Origin: Pseudomonas viridiflava
GTDB taxonomy: Bacteria; Pseudomonadota; Gammaproteobacteria; Pseudomonadales; Pseudomonadaceae
Length of the DNA: 64,000 nt
Reading direction: 5' to 3'
Assembly (NCBI RefSeq): GCF_001642795.1
Contig: NZ_LKEH01000025.1
Span: 334,113-398,112 of the forward strand
The notes beneath the pieces are model-generated. The model did no database searches. It saw nothing but the letters and a program-made list of their open reading frames with translations, and was not told the DNA's origin. Every line of letters starts with the position of its first letter. Within the stretch, counting starts at the first letter, position 1. Of the stretch, positions 26,184 through 35,970 are shown in pieces. Position numbers and translations under genes: made by a program.

Positions 26184-26237
26184 CAACCCGGTTCATCGGT
26201 CTGTCTCCACGAAAAGACAGGCTGATGGCCCGGGTTG
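26184..26237 (+). other. Long imperfect hairpin between pcaF and the permease gene
   Basis: CAACCCGG (26184-26191) pairs with CCGGGTTG (26230-26237) and an inner CTGTCT (26201) pairs with AGACAG (26215). There is no T-run. It may attenuate or process the mRNA so that the permease is expressed at a different level from pcaIJF. Confidence 0.5.
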
Positions 26238-26301
26238 TTGTGCTTGAGGCGGCAGGGTGTTACAGATTGTGTCTTATGGACAGTTTCATTTGGGGACAAT
26301 A

Positions 26302-27603
26302 ATGACGACAACATCAAAAGCACCGCATTACACCGGCGAGGAGCGAAGCAAAAGAATCTTCGCGATTGTCGGCGCCTCTTCCGGGAATCTGGTCGAATGG
26401 TTCGACTTTTATATTTACGCCTTCTGTGCGATCTACTTCGCGCCCGCTTTCTTTCCTTCCGATGATCCGACCGTTCAGTTGCTCAATACCGCAGGCGTGT
26501 TCGCTGCCGGTTTTCTGATGCGACCGATTGGCGGCTGGCTGTTCGGCAGGGTCGCGGACAAGCATGGTCGCAAGAATTCCATGCTGATCTCGGTGACCAT
26601 GATGTGTGCCGGTTCGCTGATCATCGCGTGCCTGCCGACCTACGCCTCGATCGGGGCCTGGGCACCGGCGCTACTGTTGATGGCGCGTCTGCTTCAGGGC
26701 CTCTCGGTGGGCGGCGAGTACGGCACCACGGCCACTTACATGAGTGAAGTGGCGTTGCGCGGCCAGCGTGGTTTCTATGCCTCGTTCCAGTACGTGACGC
26801 TGATTGGCGGTCAGTTGCTGGCGGTGCTGACCGTGGTCATCCTTCAGCAGTTTCTCACCACTGAGGAGCTGCGCGACTACGGCTGGCGTATCCCGTTCGT
26901 CATCGGCGCGGCGGCGGCAGTCATCGCCTTGCTGCTGCGTCGCACACTGAACGAAACCACCACCGCCGAAAGTCGCAAGGACAAGGACGCGGGCAGTATC
27001 ACGGCGCTGTTCAAGCATCACAAGGCAGCTTTTATCACTGTGCTGGGTTACACCGCCGGCGGCTCGCTGATTTTCTACACCTTTACGACCTATATGCAGA
27101 AATATCTGGTGAACACCGGCGGCATGGAGGCCAAGACCGCCAGTTACATCATGACCGGCGCACTGTTTCTGTATATGTGCATGCAGCCGTTCTTCGGCAT
27201 GCTGGCTGACCGTATCGGTCGTCGTAACTCGATGCTGTGGTTCGGCGCGCTGGGTACGCTGTGTACGGTGCCGATTCTGATGACCCTGAAAACCAACACC
27301 AACCCGTTCATGGCGTTTGTGCTGATTACCCTGGCATTGGCCATCGTCAGCTTCTACACCTCGATCAGTGGGTTGGTGAAGGCTGAGATGTTCCCGCCTC
27401 AGGTCCGCGCGCTGGGGGTTGGTCTGGCCTACGCCGTGGCCAACGCTGCCTTTGGCGGCTCGGCCGAATTCGTGGCCTTGAAGCTCAAGAGTGCAGGGAT
27501 GGAAAACAGCTTCTACTGGTATGTCACGGCAATGATGGCAATCGCGTTCCTGTTCAGCCTGCGCTTGCCCAAGGAGCCCGCTTACCTGCATCACGATCAT
27601 TGA
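26302..27603 (+). CDS. pcaT: MHS-family permease, probable beta-ketoadipate/dicarboxylate transporter
   Basis: A 433-residue MFS protein of the metabolite:H+ symporter family, with 12 membrane helices. Signatures include [53 protein letters not shown] and [14 protein letters not shown]. It is close to alpha-ketoglutarate permease; its place after pcaIJF matches PcaT, which imports beta-ketoadipate or other dicarboxylates. A related permease is encoded at 39715-41040. ATG 26302 follows GGGG; the upstream in-frame ATG lacks one. A strong terminator follows. Confidence 0.85.
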   Translation: MTTTSKAPHYTGEERSKRIFAIVGASSGNLVEWFDFYIYAFCAIYFAPAFFPSDDPTVQLLNTAGVFAAGFLMRPIGGWLFGRVADKHGRKNSMLISVTMMCAGSLIIACLPTYASIGAWAPALLLMARLLQGLSVGGEYGTTATYMSEVALRGQRGFYASFQYVTLIGGQLLAVLTVVILQQFLTTEELRDYGWRIPFVIGAAAAVIALLLRRTLNETTTAESRKDKDAGSITALFKHHKAAFITVLGYTAGGSLIFYTFTTYMQKYLVNTGGMEAKTASYIMTGALFLYMCMQPFFGMLADRIGRRNSMLWFGALGTLCTVPILMTLKTNTNPFMAFVLITLALAIVSFYTSISGLVKAEMFPPQVRALGVGLAYAVANAAFGGSAEFVALKLKSAGMENSFYWYVTAMMAIAFLFSLRLPKEPAYLHHDH

Positions 27604-27624
27604 TGAGCGCTGTTTTGCAGGCAT

Positions 27625-27655
27625 AAAAAAACCCACCGGATCCGGTGGGTTTTTT
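27625..27655. terminator. Bidirectional terminator between pcaT and oprM
   Basis: The palindrome ACCCACCGGATCCGGTGGGT is flanked by six A bases and by a T-run, a textbook terminator for both the pca operon and the convergent efflux operon. Confidence 0.92.
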
Positions 27656-27681
27656 ATTGGGCGTTGATCAGAACAATCGGA

Positions 27682-29142
27682 TCAGAACAGCTGGATCGAC
27701 GGCTTCTCTTTATCGATCGTTGCGGTCTGACCGGTCTTCTCGTACCAGCCGCCGCCGAGGGCCTTGTACAGATTGACCTCGCTGGTCAGCTGCGCAAGAC
27801 GGTCGGTGATCAGCGTCTGTTGCGCGCTGAACAGTGAGCGCTGCGCGTCGAGGAAGGTCAGGTTGCTGTCGATCCCGATGCGGTAGCGACGCTCGGCCAG
27901 ACGGTAGTAGTCCTGGTTGGCAGTGACAAAGTCACGCTGCGCCTGGAGCTGCTCGTCGTAGGTCTTGCGCGAAGCCAGGCCGTCGGACACTTCCTGGAAG
28001 GCGGTCTGAATCGCCTTCTCGTAATTGGCGACGCTGATTTCCTTCTGGATCTTCGAGTAATCCAGGCTGGCGCGCAGGCTGCCGGCGTTGAAGATCGGAA
28101 TGTTGATGCTCGGCTGGAACAGCCAAGTGCCCGAACCGCCCTTGAACAGACCGGACAATTCGGTGCTGCTGGTGCCCGCGCTGGCCGTCAGGCTGATGCT
28201 CGGGAAGAACGCGGCACGTGCGGCACCGATGTTGGCGTTGGCCGCCTTGAGCGTGTGCTCGGCTTCCAGAATGTCCGGACGACGTTGCAGCAGATCGGAC
28301 GGCAGGCCGGCCGGCATTTCGGTCAGCATGTCGGAGTCGAGCAACTGGCTGGCTGGCAGGTTGTCAGGCAGACCGGTGCCCAGCAACAGCACCAGGTTGT
28401 TCTGATCCTGTGCAACCAGACGCTGGTACTGCGCCAGACGGGCGCGGGCGCTTTCGACAGCGGTCCGCGACTGGCTCAGGTCCAGTGCCGAAGAAACGCC
28501 GACTTCATTGCTGCGCGAGGTCAGGCGAAAGCTTTCTTCGTAGGTCTTGAGGGTGTCCTGCGTCAGCTTGAGTAGTTCCTTATCGGCCTGCCAGGTCAGG
28601 TAGGCATTGGCAACGTTGGCCACCAGACTGATCTGGGTGCTGCGACGTGCCTCTTCGCTGGCGAAGTAGGTTTCCAACGCTTGCTGGCTGAGGCTGCGGA
28701 CACGACCGAACAGGTCCAGTTCATAGGCGCTGACGCCCAGAGTCGCTGAATAGCTGCTGGTGATGGCCGACTGGCCGGTCTGCGTCTGGTCACCCGGAAC
28801 GCGCTGACGGCTGCCGCTGCCATTGGCGGAAACCGCAGGCAGCAGGTCCGCACGCTGGATGCGGTACTGCGCACGGTAGGCGTCGATGTTCAGGGCCGCG
28901 ACACGCAGGTCACGGTTGTTGACCAGCGCGGTCTGGATCAGGCGTTGCAGCGCCGGATCACGGAAGAACTCGCGCCAGCCTTGCTCGGCGGCAGCCATCT
29001 TGGCCGCTTCGGCCGGCGAGTACGCCGGACCTTGCGGATATTGAGCGGCGACCGGAGCTTGCGGCTGCTTGTACTCGGGGATCAGGGAGCAGCCGCCGAG
29101 AATGAACGCGGTAACTGCCAGAGAGATCAGGGACTTGCTCAT
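27682..29142 (-). CDS. oprM: RND efflux outer-membrane channel (OprM type)
   Basis: The outer-membrane exit duct of the MexAB-OprM pump. The 486-residue protein has a lipoprotein signal ([12 protein letters not shown], lipobox LGGC) and two outer-membrane-efflux repeats with long helices and beta segments ([17 protein letters not shown] and [17 protein letters not shown]). Last gene of the operon; its ATG overlaps the mexB stop by four bases. Full length. A channel of this type can serve several pumps, so it may stay useful even though the adaptor gene here is broken. Confidence 0.93.
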   Translation of the reverse strand: MSKSLISLAVTAFILGGCSLIPEYKQPQAPVAAQYPQGPAYSPAEAAKMAAAEQGWREFFRDPALQRLIQTALVNNRDLRVAALNIDAYRAQYRIQRADLLPAVSANGSGSRQRVPGDQTQTGQSAITSSYSATLGVSAYELDLFGRVRSLSQQALETYFASEEARRSTQISLVANVANAYLTWQADKELLKLTQDTLKTYEESFRLTSRSNEVGVSSALDLSQSRTAVESARARLAQYQRLVAQDQNNLVLLLGTGLPDNLPASQLLDSDMLTEMPAGLPSDLLQRRPDILEAEHTLKAANANIGAARAAFFPSISLTASAGTSSTELSGLFKGGSGTWLFQPSINIPIFNAGSLRASLDYSKIQKEISVANYEKAIQTAFQEVSDGLASRKTYDEQLQAQRDFVTANQDYYRLAERRYRIGIDSNLTFLDAQRSLFSAQQTLITDRLAQLTSEVNLYKALGGGWYEKTGQTATIDKEKPSIQLF

Positions 29143-32100
29143 TGGCCAGCCTCGGTAGTTTTGACGTGTTGCTTGTTTGATTTGTCTTTGCCTTTGAACA
29201 CCGACGACACGGCGACGTAGAACATAGGCACCCAGAAGATCGCCAGGATCGTTGCGGTGATCATACCGCCGATCACGCCTGTACCGATGGCGTGCTGGCT
29301 ACCCGAACCGGCACCGCTGGAGATTGCCAGCGGAACCACGCCGAGAATGAACGCCATCGAGGTCATGATGATCGGACGCAAGCGCATCCGGCAAGCTTCC
29401 ATCGCCGACTCGACCAGCGATTTGCCCTGCTCATGCAGTTCCTTGGCGAACTCGACGATCAGAATGGCGTTCTTCGCCGCCAGCCCCACCGTCACTAGCA
29501 GGCCCACCTGGAAGAACACGTCGTTGGAAAGACCGCGCAGACTGGTTGCCATCAAGGCACCGATGACACCCAGCGGTACGACCAGCATGACCGCAATCGG
29601 AATCGACCAGCTCTCGTAAAGCGCTGCCAGACAGAGGAACACCACCAGCATGGACAGTGCGTACAAGGCCGGTGCCTGAGAGCCGGACAGACGTTCTTCG
29701 AACGACAGGCCGGTAAACGAGTAGCCGATCCCGGCAGGCAGTTTCTGAGCGATGGCTTCGACTTCCGCCATGGCCTGACCGGAGCTGTAGCCCGGAGCAG
29801 GGGTGCCCAGCACTTCCATGGCCGCTACGCCGTTATAGCGCGACAGCTTGGGCGAACCGTAGATCCACTCGCCGCTGGCGATGGCCGACAAGGGCACCAT
29901 GGTGCCGCTGTCGTTACGCACGAACCACTTTTGCAGGTCTTCAGGCGTCATGCGGCTGAAAGCTTCGCCCTGCACATACACCTTCTTCACACGACCACGG
30001 TCGATGAAGTCGTTGACGTAACTGCCGCCCAGCGCGATGGACAGGGTCTGGTTGATGTTGGACAGGGTAATGCCCAGTGCGCTGGCCTTCTCGTCGTCCA
30101 CAGTCAGTTGATACTGCGGTTCGTCGTTCAGGCCGTTGGGACGTACACCTGCCAGAATCTTGCTCTGCGCGGCCATGCCCAGGAACTGATTGCGTGCATC
30201 CAGCAGTTTCTGGTGACCGACACCGCCCTGGTCCTGCAGGTAAACGTCGAAACCGGTGGCGTTACCCAGTTCCAGTACCGATGGCGGCACGACTGCGAAG
30301 ACCATGGCGTCACGGAAGCTGGCGAAGTGCGCCTGAGCCCGTTCGGCAATCTTGAACACGGTGGTCTCGGCATCACGCTCGTCCCACGGCTTGAGCATCA
30401 CGAACGCCAGACCGGAGCTTTGACCACGACCGGCGAAGTTGAAGCCGTTGACGCTGAACACCGAGTTCACGCCCTTGCCTTCACCGTTCTCCTTGTCGAG
30501 CAGGAAGTCGCGCATGTCATCGATGACCTTCTGCGTGCGCTCTGCGGAAGAACCAGCCGGTGTCTGTACCTGGGCAAAGATGACGCCCTGGTCTTCTTCG
30601 GGCAGGAACGCCGCCGGAATACGGGTGAACAGCCAGATCATGCCCGCCACGATGATCAGGTACACGACGAAGGCCGGCAACTTGTGGGTCACCATGCGTT
30701 TCACGCCGTTTTCGTAGCTGACCACGCTGCGGTCGAAGGTCCGGTTGAACCAGCCGAAGAAGCCACGCTTGGGTTGGCCGTGTTTCTCCGGGTCGATAGG
30801 TTTGAGCATGGTGGCGCACAGCGCCGGGGTGAAGATCAGGGCCACGAGGACCGAGAGCGCCATCGCCGAAACAATGGTGATCGAGAACTGCTTGTAGATC
30901 ACGCCTGTGGAGCCGCCGAAGAACGCCATCGGCAGCAGTACCGCCGAGAGCACCATGGCGATACCGACCAGCGCACCCTGGATCTGGTCCATGGATTTCT
31001 GCGTGGCCTCCTTCGGAGACAGATGCTCCTCGGCCATGACCCGTTCGACGTTTTCCACCACCACGATGGCGTCGTCCACCAGAAGTCCGATGGCCAGAAT
31101 CATGCCGAACATGGTCAGCGTGTTGATGGTGAAGCCGAACGCGGCAAGGATGCCGAACGTACCCAGCAGTACCACCGGCACGGTCATCGTGGTGATAATG
31201 GTCGCGCGCAGGTTCTGCAGGAACAGGTACATCACCAGGAACACCAGCACGATGGCTTCGATCAGGGTGTGAACTACGCCGCTGATGGATTCCGTTACGG
31301 TCGGGGTGGTGTCATACGGGTAGACGACTTTCATGCCTGGCGGAAAGAAAGGTTCCAGCTCGCTGATGGTGGCGCGAATCGCTTTGGCTGTGTCGAGGGC
31401 GTTGGCACCCGAGGCCAGTTTGATCGCCATACCGGAAGCCGGTTTGCCGTTGAACTGTGCGTCGATGCTGTAGTTCTGACCGCCCAGTTCGATGCGCGCG
31501 ACATCCTTGAGACGAACCTGCGAACCGTCAGCGTTGACCTTCAGAAAAATATTGCCGAACTGTTCGGCAGTCTGCAGGCGGGTCTTGCCGATAATGGTCG
31601 CGTTCAGCTGAGTGCCGGGAAGCGCTGGCAGGCCGCCCAGCTGACCGGTTGCGATCTGCACGTTCTGTGCACTGACCGCGGTGGTCACGTCCACAGGCGT
31701 CAACTGGAAGTTGTTCAGCTTGGCCGGATCCAGCCAGATGCGCATCGCGTACTGCGAACCGAACACCTGGAAGTCACCCACACCGGAAGTCCGCGAGATC
31801 GGGTCCTGAATGTTGGAAACGATATAGTTGGACAAGTCTTCGCGAGTCAGGCTGCCATCTTCGGCCACGAGGCCGATCACCAGCAGGAAGTTCTTCACCG
31901 ACTTGGTCACACGCAGACCCTGTTGCTGCACTTCTTGCGGCAGCAGCGGGGTGGCCAGGTTGAGCTTGTTCTGCACCTGTACCTGAGCGGTGTCAGGGTT
32001 GGTACCCTGGTTGAACGTCACGGTGATGGTCATGCTGCCGTCGGAGTTACTGTCCGAGGAAACATAACGCAGGTTGTCGATACCGTTGAGCTGTTGCTCG

Positions 32101-32294
32101 ATGATCTGTACCACGGTGTCCTGCACGGTCTGTGCAGAAGCGCCCGGGTAGGTGACCTGGATATCGATGGCTGTCGGCGCGATGGCCGGGTATTGGTTGA
32201 TCGGCAGCTTCATGATTGAAAGCGTACCCACCAACATGATCACCAGGGCTAATACCCAGGCGAAGATGGGGCGGTCAATAAAGAATCTGGACAT
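29139..32294 (-). CDS. mexB: RND efflux inner-membrane pump (MexB type)
   Basis: A 1051-residue HAE1 multidrug proton antiporter. It has the N-terminal [17 protein letters not shown] helix, two large periplasmic loops, and TM4 with [18 protein letters not shown] carrying the paired Asp residues of the proton relay. The second half repeats the fold and ends with [24 protein letters not shown]. No truncation or in-frame defect is seen. The start lies three bases after the mexA stop, so mexA-mexB-oprM form one operon repressed by the divergent TetR regulator. Confidence 0.95.
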   Translation of the reverse strand: MSRFFIDRPIFAWVLALVIMLVGTLSIMKLPINQYPAIAPTAIDIQVTYPGASAQTVQDTVVQIIEQQLNGIDNLRYVSSDSNSDGSMTITVTFNQGTNPDTAQVQVQNKLNLATPLLPQEVQQQGLRVTKSVKNFLLVIGLVAEDGSLTREDLSNYIVSNIQDPISRTSGVGDFQVFGSQYAMRIWLDPAKLNNFQLTPVDVTTAVSAQNVQIATGQLGGLPALPGTQLNATIIGKTRLQTAEQFGNIFLKVNADGSQVRLKDVARIELGGQNYSIDAQFNGKPASGMAIKLASGANALDTAKAIRATISELEPFFPPGMKVVYPYDTTPTVTESISGVVHTLIEAIVLVFLVMYLFLQNLRATIITTMTVPVVLLGTFGILAAFGFTINTLTMFGMILAIGLLVDDAIVVVENVERVMAEEHLSPKEATQKSMDQIQGALVGIAMVLSAVLLPMAFFGGSTGVIYKQFSITIVSAMALSVLVALIFTPALCATMLKPIDPEKHGQPKRGFFGWFNRTFDRSVVSYENGVKRMVTHKLPAFVVYLIIVAGMIWLFTRIPAAFLPEEDQGVIFAQVQTPAGSSAERTQKVIDDMRDFLLDKENGEGKGVNSVFSVNGFNFAGRGQSSGLAFVMLKPWDERDAETTVFKIAERAQAHFASFRDAMVFAVVPPSVLELGNATGFDVYLQDQGGVGHQKLLDARNQFLGMAAQSKILAGVRPNGLNDEPQYQLTVDDEKASALGITLSNINQTLSIALGGSYVNDFIDRGRVKKVYVQGEAFSRMTPEDLQKWFVRNDSGTMVPLSAIASGEWIYGSPKLSRYNGVAAMEVLGTPAPGYSSGQAMAEVEAIAQKLPAGIGYSFTGLSFEERLSGSQAPALYALSMLVVFLCLAALYESWSIPIAVMLVVPLGVIGALMATSLRGLSNDVFFQVGLLVTVGLAAKNAILIVEFAKELHEQGKSLVESAMEACRMRLRPIIMTSMAFILGVVPLAISSGAGSGSQHAIGTGVIGGMITATILAIFWVPMFYVAVSSVFKGKDKSNKQHVKTTEAGQ

Positions 32295-32297
32295 CTA

Positions 32298-33451
32298 TCA
32301 CTCACCTTTGCCAGTGGCAGCAGGGGCAGCATTGGCAGACTGGTCAGCGGTGAGGTTGGTTGCTTCCTTGACCTTCACTTCAGCGCCTGGTTTGACGTAT
32401 TGCAGGCCTTCGGTGATCACGCGGTCACCTTCGCTCAGCCCTTTCTCGATCAGCCAGTAGGCACCGGTGGTACGGCTGGTCACCAGTTCACGCTGCTCGA
32501 CCTTGTTGTCCTTGTTGACCACCAGAGCGGTCGGCGTACCTTTCAGGTCGCGGGTCACGCCTTGCTGCGGCGCCAGGATGGCCTTGCTGTTGACGCCAGC
32601 CTTCAGCTGAGCGTGAACGAACATGCCAGGCAGAAGCATGTGGTCCGGGTTGGGGAACACAGCGCGCAAAGTCACCGAACCGGTGGCCTGATCGACCGAC
32701 ACTTCGGAGAACTCGAGCTTGCCTTCCTGCGGGTATTCACTGCCATCTTCCAGGGTCAGCTTGACCGACGCAGAGTTGTCACCCGACTTCTGCAACCGGC
32801 CGCTGGCCAGGTCGGCGCGCAGTTTGAGCATGTCCGCCGAGGACTGATTGACGTCCACGTAGATCGGGTCCAGTTGCTGGATTGTCGCCATTGCGTTGGT
32901 CTGGCCATTGCTGACCAGCGCGCCCTCGGTGACAGCCGAGCGACCGATGCGGCCGGAAATCGGCGCCAGTACCTTGGTGAAACGCAGGTTGATCTGTGGG
33001 CGGACTGCAGGGCGGCCTGAGCTTCCTGGGTCGACGCCAGCGCAGTGTCGTACTCCTGACGGCTGACGGCTTGCTCATTCACCAGCTGCTTGTAACGGTC
33101 GGACATCGACTTGGCCGACTGCAGGGTCGCCTTGGCGCTGTTGGCGCTGGCTTCATAAACAGAAGGATCGATCTGATACAGCTGCTGACCGGCCTTCACA
33201 TCACCGCCTTCGGTGAACAGGCGCTTGAGAATGATGCCGTTGACCTGCGGCCGGACTTCAGCCACGCGGAACGCTGTGGTTCGGCCGGGCAGTTCGGTGG
33301 TCAGGGTATATGGCTGGGCTTTCAGTGTGACGACACCGACCTCAGGGGTCTGCGGAGGCGGGGCCTCCTGCTCCTTCTTGCCACAACCGCTGAGCAGGGT
33401 TGCCAGGGCGACGGCAGTGACCAGAACGGTAACAGCTGGCTTGAATTGCAT
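32298..33451 (-). pseudogene. mexA: RND efflux membrane-fusion adaptor (MexA type), frameshifted
   Basis: Periplasmic adaptor joining MexB to OprM. The N-terminal part is intact: a lipoprotein signal (TLLSGCGKKEQEAPPP), the lipoyl half and the first hairpin helix up to TQEAQAALQSA (about residue 151). There an extra TG (CA on the coding strand, TGTG at 32995-32998) shifts the frame; the shifted frame stops at 32756, giving a 231-residue product. The remainder (to PAATGKGE) is intact in another frame. Removing two bases restores a 383-residue protein, the normal length. Either a natural loss of the pump, phase variation in a dinucleotide, or a sequencing error. Confidence 0.9.
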
Positions 33452-33536
33452 GAAGATCCTCGGGGCAGGAGCCTGTTTACTCAACAGAGTGTTGAAGTGT
33501 TAAAAAATATTTCGGCTAGATAAGTAGCATGCTAAG

Positions 33537-33570
33537 GAATATACTTACATTCATGGCTGTTTGTAAATAC
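33537..33570. promoter_or_regulatory. TtgR/PmeR-type operator between mexA and pmeR
   Basis: Read on the minus strand, this site carries GTATTTACAAAC and then ATGAATGTAAGTATATTC, almost the same as the TtgR operator of P. putida as I recall it. TTACA and TGTAA half-sites face each other across the centre. It lies between the divergent mexA and TetR genes and should control both. Confidence 0.75.
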
Positions 33571-33705
33571 CTTCCCTGTGCAATCATTCGCCGCGAAGGG
33601 TGCCATCAGCGGGTTCGGGACAAGGCGAAACAACGGCCGCCCGGTTTTGTCTTCAGGCCGTGAACCGCACAGGTGCCTGAAGAGATTTTTTTGAGGTTGA
33701 TTGCC

Positions 33706-34359
33706 ATGGCTCGTCGCACCAAAGAGGAAGCTCAGATCACTCGCAGCCAGATACTGGAGGCTGCCGAGCAAGCGTTTTATGAGCGCGGTGTGGCTCGCAC
33801 GACGCTGGCCGACATCGCGACGCTTGCCGGTGTGACAAGGGGTGCCATCTATTGGCATTTCAACAACAAGGCCGATCTGGTGCAGGCGATGCTGGACAGC
33901 CTGCAGGAACCGCTCGACGAAATGTCGCAGGCCAGTCAGGACGAAGACGAAGAAGACCCGCTGGGTTGCATGAAGAATCTCTTGGTTCATCTGTTTCATG
34001 AGCTTGCACTTGACCCTAAAACCCGTCGCATCAATGAAATCCTTTTTCATAAATGCGAGTTTACTGACGAGATGTGTGATTTCCGTCGTCAACGTCAAGA
34101 GAACGCCATTGGGTGCCACGAGCGTATTCAACTGGGGCTGAGCAATGCCGTGCGTCAGGGACAATTGCCAGAAGATCTGGATACGGCTCGCGCGGCGGTC
34201 GCTCTGTTTTCATACGTAAACGGCATTATCTACCAGTGGTTGCTGGTGCCCGACAGCTACTCACTGCCGTCGGAGTCCGAGCAATTGGTCGAAGTCTGCA
34301 TGGACATGCTGCGTTTCAGCCCTTCACTGCGTGTGCCACAGCTTCTGATTGAAGGCTGA
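33706..34359 (+). CDS. pmeR: TetR-family repressor of the mexAB-oprM operon (PmeR/TtgR type)
   Basis: A 217-residue repressor. N-terminal [51 protein letters not shown], the AcrR/TtgR type. The C-terminal ligand domain contains an acidic patch ([11 protein letters not shown]). In P. syringae this divergent gene is known as pmeR, whose product responds to plant flavonoids. Start ATG 33706, the conserved [10 protein letters not shown]; longer in-frame starts lack similarity. It remains intact although its target operon carries a broken mexA. Confidence 0.9.
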   Translation: MARRTKEEAQITRSQILEAAEQAFYERGVARTTLADIATLAGVTRGAIYWHFNNKADLVQAMLDSLQEPLDEMSQASQDEDEEDPLGCMKNLLVHLFHELALDPKTRRINEILFHKCEFTDEMCDFRRQRQENAIGCHERIQLGLSNAVRQGQLPEDLDTARAAVALFSYVNGIIYQWLLVPDSYSLPSESEQLVEVCMDMLRFSPSLRVPQLLIEG

Positions 34360-34630
34360 CAGAATATAACGCTGTCGGGTTCCAAATGGGCACCCTTCGA
34401 ATTCAATTAATTGCGGTAAACAAAAAGTTTACCGTTTGCTGACATTTGTCCGTCCGCTTATGTGTCTGCAATACGCTTTTACGGCATGGGATGACATGAG
34501 CCTGTAGGAAGTCGGTAGGACATTTCCTGAAACATGTAGCTGATTTCCCAAACTAAATTCCGTGTATTGCTCCGCTTCGAAACTCCCTTCACTCTTCGCT
34601 CCCTAATCGACATGGTGAGAGGGAAGTTGC
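34360..34630. other. AT-richer intergenic region after pmeR
   Basis: Lower GC than the flanks, with GGTAAACAAAAAGTTTACC (34415-34433), a palindrome of eight-base arms with a three-base centre. That hairpin could weakly end pmeR transcription or be an operator. Nothing else coding is evident. Confidence 0.4.
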
Positions 34631-34813
34631 ATGTCCAGGCGAAATCTTGCGCCTATATGCGTTGAAAACAAGGACAGTTGTGCAAAAGCCCGCCAGGCGA
34701 CAATCCGCCTGAGCTGCGCTGGCCGAACCTCATTCCGACGGATGGATCATCCGGACGTTGATGGCTTTGCACAAAGCTCCGCGCCGGTTGTCAGCCGGGG
34801 GAGGGCCGAATGA
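34631..34813 (+). CDS. Possible 60-residue upstream ORF, doubtful
   Basis: An ATG with GAGAGG upstream opens a 60-residue basic frame (MSRRNLAPICVENKDSCAKA at the start) whose TGA overlaps the ATG of the following gene (ATGA). The ribosome site and overlap suggest translational coupling, but the sequence has no recognisable motifs, and the flanking frames contain nothing resembling a T6SS effector or PAAR protein. It may instead be untranslated leader. Confidence 0.3.
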   Translation: MSRRNLAPICVENKDSCAKARQATIRLSCAGRTSFRRMDHPDVDGFAQSSAPVVSRGRAE

Positions 34814-35946
34814 TGCCGCAGGCTGTATTGGATTGCATGAGCCCACTGTTAAGGCTGGAGTTACAGGCCGAGCGCATTGCCGTGGACTCGGCACAGGGAA
34901 TGCCGGTCGTTCGTCTGGGGCTGATCACCACGCTGTATTTCAGAAAAGGCCATACACAGGATGCGAAGCAGCGGGTGGAGGCCTGTTTTTCACGCTTCTA
35001 CACGGCCTTCAAGCCGGTGCTCAAATGGCAGCTCTATAAACGCATGCGTCGTTTGACACCTTCCGGGTTCGCTTCCTGCCGACGCCAGGTGGTCCATGGT
35101 TCACCACAGGACCAGTTCGTCTGGTCGATTGCCAGCGCCACCCAGGCCGAAGTCGCCAGCTACAGCCTGTTTGTCATGAACACCTCTGAAGGGCAGGCCG
35201 ACAATGATCTTTCCTGTCTGAAAATGGTATTGCCCTGGTCGTACCTGACCGAGCCCGACGGCCTTAAAAACTATGAAGGCTGGATCCGGTACCTGAGCAG
35301 CGAAGTGCAGGCCGAACATGGGTTCGGCGGTCTGGCCTGCATCCTTCCCTGTGACGGACATCAGTATCTTTCGTGGGAGTATCGGCTCGCCCAGCAGTAT
35401 GTGGGGCTGATGGTCGATCCCGGACCGCATATAGAAAGCCTTCGCCTGCTGGACCATATCAAGGGTGTGGGCTGGTATACGGTTCTGGGCGAGTCTTTCG
35501 TGAGACGCCTGGGCAGCAGCGACAGGCTCCGGGCTCAGTTGAGCGGGCACAGCGATATCGTCTTCCATGCGTACAGCACCGGGCTGATGATCCGCGCCGG
35601 AAACGTCCCTGAACTGGGCGAGCGCGGTCGGCTCCCGCCTGCTTCCTATAGGGCCGTCAACAAGGTGATCAAGCCGATCCGTTTGCAGGACACCGGCAAT
35701 CTTCACCCCTATCTGGCACCGGGGCTTGGCTTTACCAGGCAGACAACTGCGCAGTGGTTCGCCCGTTTTGACGAAAAGCCTCCTCAGCCGGTGGATGCCG
35801 GTCGGGCATGTCCTCAGGCGGGCTACTGGTTCAGCAATGCCAGGGCCCGGTCTCGGCGGTTCTTCAATGAAAGCGAAATCATGCCCGCGTTCGAACACCT
35901 GAAAGGCAAGAGAACCCAGTGGTTCTGGGCGGCTCAGTCGGAGTGA
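34810..35946 (+). CDS. DUF3396-type (type VI immunity-like) protein
   Basis: A 378-residue cytosolic protein resembling the DUF3396 family, annotated in databases as type VI immunity proteins. Features are an N-terminal LGLITTLYFRKGHT strand, the aromatic block FKPVLKWQLYKRMRRL, YEGWIRYLSSEVQAEHGFGGLACILP, and the C-terminal QDTGNLHPYLAPGLGFTRQTTAQWFARFD. No signal peptide. GGGGAGGG precedes the tandem ATGs. Such genes normally follow a toxic effector; none is next to it here, so it looks like an orphan. Assignment is by pattern recognition only. Confidence 0.65.
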   Translation: MMPQAVLDCMSPLLRLELQAERIAVDSAQGMPVVRLGLITTLYFRKGHTQDAKQRVEACFSRFYTAFKPVLKWQLYKRMRRLTPSGFASCRRQVVHGSPQDQFVWSIASATQAEVASYSLFVMNTSEGQADNDLSCLKMVLPWSYLTEPDGLKNYEGWIRYLSSEVQAEHGFGGLACILPCDGHQYLSWEYRLAQQYVGLMVDPGPHIESLRLLDHIKGVGWYTVLGESFVRRLGSSDRLRAQLSGHSDIVFHAYSTGLMIRAGNVPELGERGRLPPASYRAVNKVIKPIRLQDTGNLHPYLAPGLGFTRQTTAQWFARFDEKPPQPVDAGRACPQAGYWFSNARARSRRFFNESEIMPAFEHLKGKRTQWFWAAQSE

Positions 35947-35970
35947 CCGCCGCCTCGTCATCGGCCGCGA

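Noticed and set aside
29931..32219. A 762-codon plus-strand frame opposite mexB
   Set aside because: Composition is His/Gln/Arg/Val-rich as expected for an antisense shadow; mexB on the other strand is unmistakable.
32298..32891. Treating the C-terminal 197-residue frame of mexA as an independent gene
   Set aside because: Its first Met is internal to the adaptor domain, it has no ribosome site, and it continues MexA after the frameshift.
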